5,281 nt of DNA, from contig WBUW01000244.1 of NCBI GenBank assembly GCA_008933495.1, forward strand, positions 1 through 5,281, written 5' to 3'. A program made the translations under genes and the position numbers. The stretch comes from Pseudorhodoplanes sp. Lineage in GTDB: Bacteria; Pseudomonadota; Alphaproteobacteria; Rhizobiales; Xanthobacteraceae. This document shows, piece by piece, positions 1 through 5,281 of the stretch; within the stretch, counting starts at the first letter, position 1; each line of letters starts with the position of its first letter. The notes under the pieces were generated by a model. The model searched no databases, was not told the origin of the DNA, and saw only the letters and a list, made by a program, of their open reading frames with translations.

Positions 1-10
1 AGGCCGGTGA

Positions 11-2689
<2,679 letters not shown>

Positions 2690-2705
2690 CGTCCCGCCAG
2701 GGCGT

Positions 2706-2727
2706 CGCGCCGGGCTTTGCCGGCGCG
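2706..2727. terminator. Hairpin between convergent genes, possible bidirectional terminator
   Basis: CGCGCCGG (2706-2713) and CCGGCGCG (2720-2727) form a perfect 8-bp stem around the 6-base loop GCTTTG. It lies in the 43-base gap between the ppdK stop (2687-2689) and the chemoreceptor stop (2733-2735, minus strand), where a terminator serving both genes is expected. Neither side has a T-tract, so it is not a classical Rho-independent terminator. It could instead stabilise 3' ends or act together with Rho. The stem is seen in the sequence; the function is inferred from position. Confidence 0.5.
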
Positions 2728-2732
2728 CCGGA

Positions 2733-4076
2733 TCAGGCGGCGACTTTGGCGAGAAAGTCTTCGACTTCGGCGCGCAGATTGCCGACGGCGCTTTCGACCG
2801 ATCCGGCAGCCGTCAGCACGGTCTCCGCCGAGCGGCGGGTCTCGGTCGTTGCTCCGGTAACCTGACCGAGCGCATCGACGACCTCGCCGGTGCCGCGCGC
2901 GGCGATGTTCACGTTCTGCGAGATTTCCTGCGTCACCGCATTCTGCTGCCCGACCGCGGCGGCGACCGCAGAGGCAAGCGTGTGGATGTCCTGCATGCGC
3001 GCGGTAATGCGGCCGATCGCCTCGACGGCATTGTCGGTCGATTTCTGCATCGACAGAATCTGCGCGGAGATATCCTCGGTCGCCTTGGCGGTCTGCACGG
3101 CGAGCGATTTCACCTCGGACGCCACCACGGCAAAGCCGCGGCCGGATTCGCCGGCGCGGGCGGCCTCGATCGTGGCATTGAGAGCGAGCAGATTGGTCTG
3201 CCCGGCGATGCTGCGGATCAGTTCGACCACATCGCCGATCTTCTGCGCGGCCTCGGCGAGACCCTTGATGCCGTCATTGGTCGTGCATGCCTCGTCCACG
3301 GCCTGGCGCACCACATCGGTGGTCTGTGTCAGTTGCCGGCTGATTTCGCCGATCGAGCTGGCCATTTCATCGGCCGCGGAGGCTGCGCTCGCGGTGCTGT
3401 CGGAAGCGTCGCTGGAGGCCCGCAGGGCGCCCTGCGCGCGCTCCGAGGTCTGGTCGGAGGCGCTGAACAGGGTGCTCGCGGTTTGCTTCAGGGAGACTGC
3501 GCTGTCCTTCACCGAGTGCAGCAAGTTCTCGATCCGCGCGTTGAAGGCCTCGATTGCGGATTCCACCGTCGCGCGCCGCTGATCGCCGGCGCTCATCGCC
3601 GCGCGCTCCTGCTCGAGGTGGTAATGCTTGGTGACGTCTTCGTGGGTCGCGACCCAGCCGCCGTCCGACATAGGCTGTTCGGCGACCGAGATGGTACGCC
3701 CGTCGAGATGCAGGATTTGCGTGTTGGATTTGCGTTCGGCGATGCGCGCGCGGATGCTGCTGACATACTTGTCGGGGTCGCCGTTGAATTTGCCGATGGC
3801 CATGCGGTGGCGCACCACCTGCTCGAGGGTTGCGCCCGGCTTCACCACGTCCGCCGACATGCCGTACATCTGAACGTAGCGATCGTTGCAGACGACCAGA
3901 CGCGTCTGCGCGTCCCACAGGCAAAGGCCCTGGGTCATGTTCATGAGCGCGGTGGTCAGCCGCGCATTCTGCCGTTTCAGTCGATACCAGGAGAATGCCA
4001 GCAGCGCGGCCGCCGTGAACAGGAGTGCTGCGACGGCGTAGGTCATCAAGCCGGAGGATGTTAAATTGTCGATCAT
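2733..4076 (-). CDS. Methyl-accepting chemotaxis protein with N-terminal membrane helix and PAS domain
   Basis: A 447-residue chemoreceptor that would control the CheA/CheW kinase complex at the inner membrane. Residues about 10-31 form one hydrophobic helix, followed by a basic stretch (YRLKRQNAR) that predicts a cytoplasmic C-terminal side. Residues about 42-150 look like a PAS domain of the PAS-7/PAS_12 kind: MTQGLCLWD, then VVCNDRYVQMYG, PGATLEQVVRHRMAIG, and a closing WVATHEDVTKHYHLE. A helical coiled-coil region follows. The MCP signalling domain covers about 200-440, and its conserved tip IAGQTNLLALNATIEAARAGE lies near residues 290-310, followed by GRGFAVVASEVKSLA. There is no periplasmic ligand domain, no clear HAMP and no C-terminal CheR-tethering pentapeptide (it ends FLAKVAA). 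The input is therefore probably intracellular (redox, energy state or a small molecule); the ligand cannot be read from the sequence. The start at 4076 is supported by a good Shine-Dalgarno sequence. It is convergent with ppdK and divergent from the TRAP permease. The general role is certain; the signal is unknown. Confidence 0.96.
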   Translation of the reverse strand: MIDNLTSSGLMTYAVAALLFTAAALLAFSWYRLKRQNARLTTALMNMTQGLCLWDAQTRLVVCNDRYVQMYGMSADVVKPGATLEQVVRHRMAIGKFNGDPDKYVSSIRARIAERKSNTQILHLDGRTISVAEQPMSDGGWVATHEDVTKHYHLEQERAAMSAGDQRRATVESAIEAFNARIENLLHSVKDSAVSLKQTASTLFSASDQTSERAQGALRASSDASDSTASAASAADEMASSIGEISRQLTQTTDVVRQAVDEACTTNDGIKGLAEAAQKIGDVVELIRSIAGQTNLLALNATIEAARAGESGRGFAVVASEVKSLAVQTAKATEDISAQILSMQKSTDNAVEAIGRITARMQDIHTLASAVAAAVGQQNAVTQEISQNVNIAARGTGEVVDALGQVTGATTETRRSAETVLTAAGSVESAVGNLRAEVEDFLAKVAA

Positions 4077-4082
4077 CGGCTA

Positions 4083-4089
4083 CCCCCTC
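4083..4089 (-). promoter_or_regulatory. Ribosome binding site of the chemoreceptor gene
   Basis: On the minus strand GAGGGGG lies 6 bases upstream of the ATG at 4076. This strong purine-rich Shine-Dalgarno match at good spacing favours this start over the next in-frame Met (residue 11), which would cut into the membrane helix. Confidence 0.7.
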
Positions 4090-4120
4090 GAAGGGCTACC
4101 TTCTAGTGCAATTCGCCTTG

Positions 4121-4137
4121 CGCGATGGTTAATCGCG
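4121..4137. repeat. Inverted repeat CGCGAT-N5-ATCGCG upstream of the chemoreceptor gene
   Basis: Perfect 6-bp arms (4121-4126 and 4132-4137) flank GGTTA, about 45 bases upstream of the chemoreceptor start. The symmetry and 11-base centre-to-centre spacing (about one helical turn) fit a dimeric regulator's operator, or a small hairpin in the chemoreceptor 5' leader. CG-rich 6-mers recur by chance in such DNA, so function is uncertain. I saw no convincing -35/-10 pair for the chemoreceptor on the minus strand. Confidence 0.35.
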
Positions 4138-4175
4138 TCCTTTTGCCTGAATTTTGGACAGCGCGGGGAAGCGGT

Positions 4176-4202
4176 TTGACGCCGGGTATTCCCCCGCATA
4201 AG
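4176..4202 (+). promoter_or_regulatory. Weak candidate promoter for the TRAP permease gene
   Basis: TTGACG (4176-4181, preceded by T) is a good -35 match. The best -10-like hexamers nearby are CATAAG (4197-4202, 15-base spacer) and TAAGCA (4199-4204, 17-base spacer), both imperfect. Use of this promoter would give a leader of about 90 bases holding the inverted repeats that follow. The -35 is seen; the -10 is doubtful. Confidence 0.25.
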
Positions 4203-4226
4203 CACATGCTAGCGTTGTATGTGGGG
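4192..4226 (+). repeat. Long inverted repeat in the divergent intergenic region
   Basis: CCCCGCATA (4192-4200) and TATGTGGGG (4218-4226) are 9-base arms around a 17-base centre. The only non-Watson-Crick position is 4196/4222, which becomes a G-U pair in RNA. The centre also holds short symmetry (AGCACATGCT, 4201-4210, and GCTAGC). It overlaps the candidate -10 of the TRAP gene, so it could be an operator, or the first stem of a structured leader. The arms are seen; the role is inferred. Confidence 0.45.
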
Positions 4227-4229
4227 TAA

Positions 4230-4246
4230 CCGCCCCGGCGGGGCGG
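4230..4246 (+). repeat. GC-only palindrome in the TRAP gene leader
   Basis: CCGCCCCG (4230-4237) and CGGGGCGG (4239-4246) are perfect 8-base arms around one central G. As RNA it would form a stem of about 7 bp with a 3-base loop. It starts only 3 bases after the preceding inverted repeat. No T-run follows, so it is not a classical terminator. Confidence 0.45.
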
Positions 4247-4261
4247 GCAAGAAGCGAAAAA

Positions 4262-4277
4262 GGCGGGAAAACCCGCC
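4262..4277 (+). repeat. Hairpin with AAAA loop just upstream of the TRAP ribosome binding site
   Basis: GGCGGG (4262-4267), AAAA loop, CCCGCC (4272-4277): a perfect compact 6-bp hairpin ending 16 bases before the Shine-Dalgarno sequence. If transcribed it would lie in the 5' leader, where it could protect the 5' end or affect ribosome access. GGCGGG also occurs at 4237-4242 and 4242-4247, so the CCCGCC arm has alternative partners upstream. Confidence 0.45.
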
Positions 4278-4293
4278 GGGAAAGCAGAATTGC

Positions 4294-4300
4294 GGGGGGA
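4294..4300 (+). promoter_or_regulatory. Ribosome binding site of the TRAP permease gene
   Basis: GGGGGGA ends 3 bases before the ATG at 4304. The spacing is counted from the end of the purine run; pairing through its 5' part would give about 5-6 bases. It supports the chosen start. Confidence 0.5.
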
Positions 4301-4303
4301 CAC

Positions 4304-5281
4304 ATGGCGGACGACCAGAAGCCGGTTTCGCTGCCGGCGATGACCGATACCGAAGGCGACCTCCGCCGGGCCGAGGCCTATATCGAACAGGAAGAAGGCG
4401 CCACCAACCGGCTCTCCGGCTGGGCGGGCGCCGCCGTCACCGCGATCGCGGTGGCGATGTCGCTGTTCCATCTCTACGCCGCCTACGACATCGTGCCGAC
4501 GCAGGAACTGCGCTATATCCATGTCGGCTTCGTGCTCGTGCTCTGTTTCCTGCTGTTTCCCGTCGCGCGGCGCTTCCGCGACAGCATTCGCTGGTGGGAC
4601 GTGCTCATGGGCGCCGCCGTCGTCGGCATTTTCGCCTATGCCCTCGCCGGCGGGGAGGATTTCACCGATCGCGCGACGGTTCCCAACAGGCTCGATGTCG
4701 TGCTCGGCGTCGTCTTCATTGCGCTCCTGATCGAGGCCACGCGCCGCACGATCGGCTGGATCGTTCCCTTCATTGCGCTGTGCTTCATCGCCTATGCGCT
4801 GGCCGGCCCCTATCTGCCGCCGCCCTGGAACCATCGCGGTTACGGATTCGACGCGCTGGTCGGGCACCTGTTCATCACGCTGGAAGGCATATTCGGCGTG
4901 CCGGTCGATGTCTCGGCGACGCTGATCGTCCTGTTCTGCATCTTCGGCGCATTCCTGCAGCATTCCGGCGCCGGAAAATTCTTCATCGATTTCTCGATGA
5001 CGCTGATGGGCAGCCGCGCCAACGCCGCCGGCCGCACCGTGGTGCTGTCCTCGTTCCTGCTCGGCGGGCCGTCCGGTTCGGGCGTTGCGACCACGGTAAC
5101 GATCGGCGCGGTCGCCTATCCGATGATGAAGCGCGCAGGCTTCGAGCGCAATGCCGCCGGCGGGCTGCTCGCCGCCGGCGGCCTCGGCGCCATCATCTCG
5201 CCGCCCGTGCTCGGCGCCGCCGCCTTCCTGATCGCCGAATTCCTGAAGATCAGCTATCTCGACGTCATCTGGATGGCGACG
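4304..5281 (+). CDS. TRAP transporter fused permease (4TM/12TM, DctQ-DctM type), 5' part, cut by window end
   Basis: The frame is open from ATG 4304 to the window end: 326 codons with no stop, about half of a fused TRAP permease (usually 600-700 residues or more). Such inner-membrane permeases use ion gradients to import substrates, often carboxylates, delivered by a periplasmic binding protein, usually of the TAXI family. A polar N-terminus (1-37) is followed by hydrophobic segments near 40-60, 70-87, 98-116, 128-145, 148-168, 203-220, 244-270 and 285-315. The family pattern is clear: RLDVVLGVVFIALLIEATRR, then GWIVPFIALCFIAYA, LEGIFGVPVDVSA, FGAFLQHSGAGKFF, a DctM core GGPSGSGVATTVTIGAVAYP near 254-273, and AAGGLGAIISPPVLGAAAFL near 290-309. 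The core resembles the usual GSxSGSxVAN motif but has T for N. The start has a purine-rich ribosome binding site. No binding protein is encoded upstream in the window; it may lie downstream. The substrate cannot be assigned. Confidence 0.93.
   Translation, partial: MADDQKPVSLPAMTDTEGDLRRAEAYIEQEEGATNRLSGWAGAAVTAIAVAMSLFHLYAAYDIVPTQELRYIHVGFVLVLCFLLFPVARRFRDSIRWWDVLMGAAVVGIFAYALAGGEDFTDRATVPNRLDVVLGVVFIALLIEATRRTIGWIVPFIALCFIAYALAGPYLPPPWNHRGYGFDALVGHLFITLEGIFGVPVDVSATLIVLFCIFGAFLQHSGAGKFFIDFSMTLMGSRANAAGRTVVLSSFLLGGPSGSGVATTVTIGAVAYPMMKRAGFERNAAGGLLAAGGLGAIISPPVLGAAAFLIAEFLKISYLDVIWMAT

Noticed and set aside
4262..4277. Rho-independent terminator for a transcript running into the TRAP gene
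   Set aside because: The stem is followed by GGGAAAG rather than a T-run, and no + strand gene lies directly upstream, so termination is unlikely.
4077..4303. Sigma-54 promoter or small protein gene in the intergenic region
   Set aside because: I saw no TGGC-N7/8-TGC type match in proper form, and no open frame with a ribosome binding site that is not a shadow.
4103..4963. 286-codon minus-strand frame opposite the TRAP permease and the intergenic region
   Set aside because: The product is rich in Glu, Arg, Asp and His with no family signal, and it runs antisense to a convincing membrane protein. It is a shadow frame.

Overview
The window reads as ordinary chromosome from a GC-rich alphaproteobacterium, most likely of the Hyphomicrobiales (Bradyrhizobium, Rhodopseudomonas or Xanthobacteraceae type). 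The evidence is strong G/C bias at third codon positions, the PPDK sequence, a chemoreceptor with a PAS domain of the kind common in that order, and a fused TRAP permease. The taxon is inferred from protein flavour, not from a marker gene.

Layout: (1) 11-2689, + strand: a complete ppdK gene for pyruvate, phosphate dikinase, with all the catalytic motifs checked intact. (2) 2690-2732: a 43-base gap between convergent genes, mostly filled by a GC-rich hairpin that may act as a two-way terminator. (3) 4076-2733, - strand: a complete methyl-accepting chemotaxis protein with one N-terminal membrane helix, a cytoplasmic PAS domain and a conserved signalling hairpin, but no periplasmic domain or HAMP. 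(4) 4077-4303: a 227-base divergent intergenic region with the chemoreceptor ribosome binding site, an inverted repeat on its side, and a row of three inverted repeats leading to the next gene. (5) 4304 to the window end, + strand: the first 326 codons of a TRAP transporter fused (4TM/12TM, DctQ-DctM) permease, cut by the window edge.

How the genes relate: ppdK (pyruvate/PEP interconversion) is convergent with the chemoreceptor and probably unrelated to it in regulation. The chemoreceptor and the TRAP permease are divergent and share one intergenic region, so joint control is possible, for example sensing tied to uptake of an organic acid. This is inference only. No mobile element, CRISPR array, RNA gene or toxin/defence module was seen. 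The most unusual part is the inverted-repeat-rich leader before the TRAP gene; nothing here clearly shows a new biological system.
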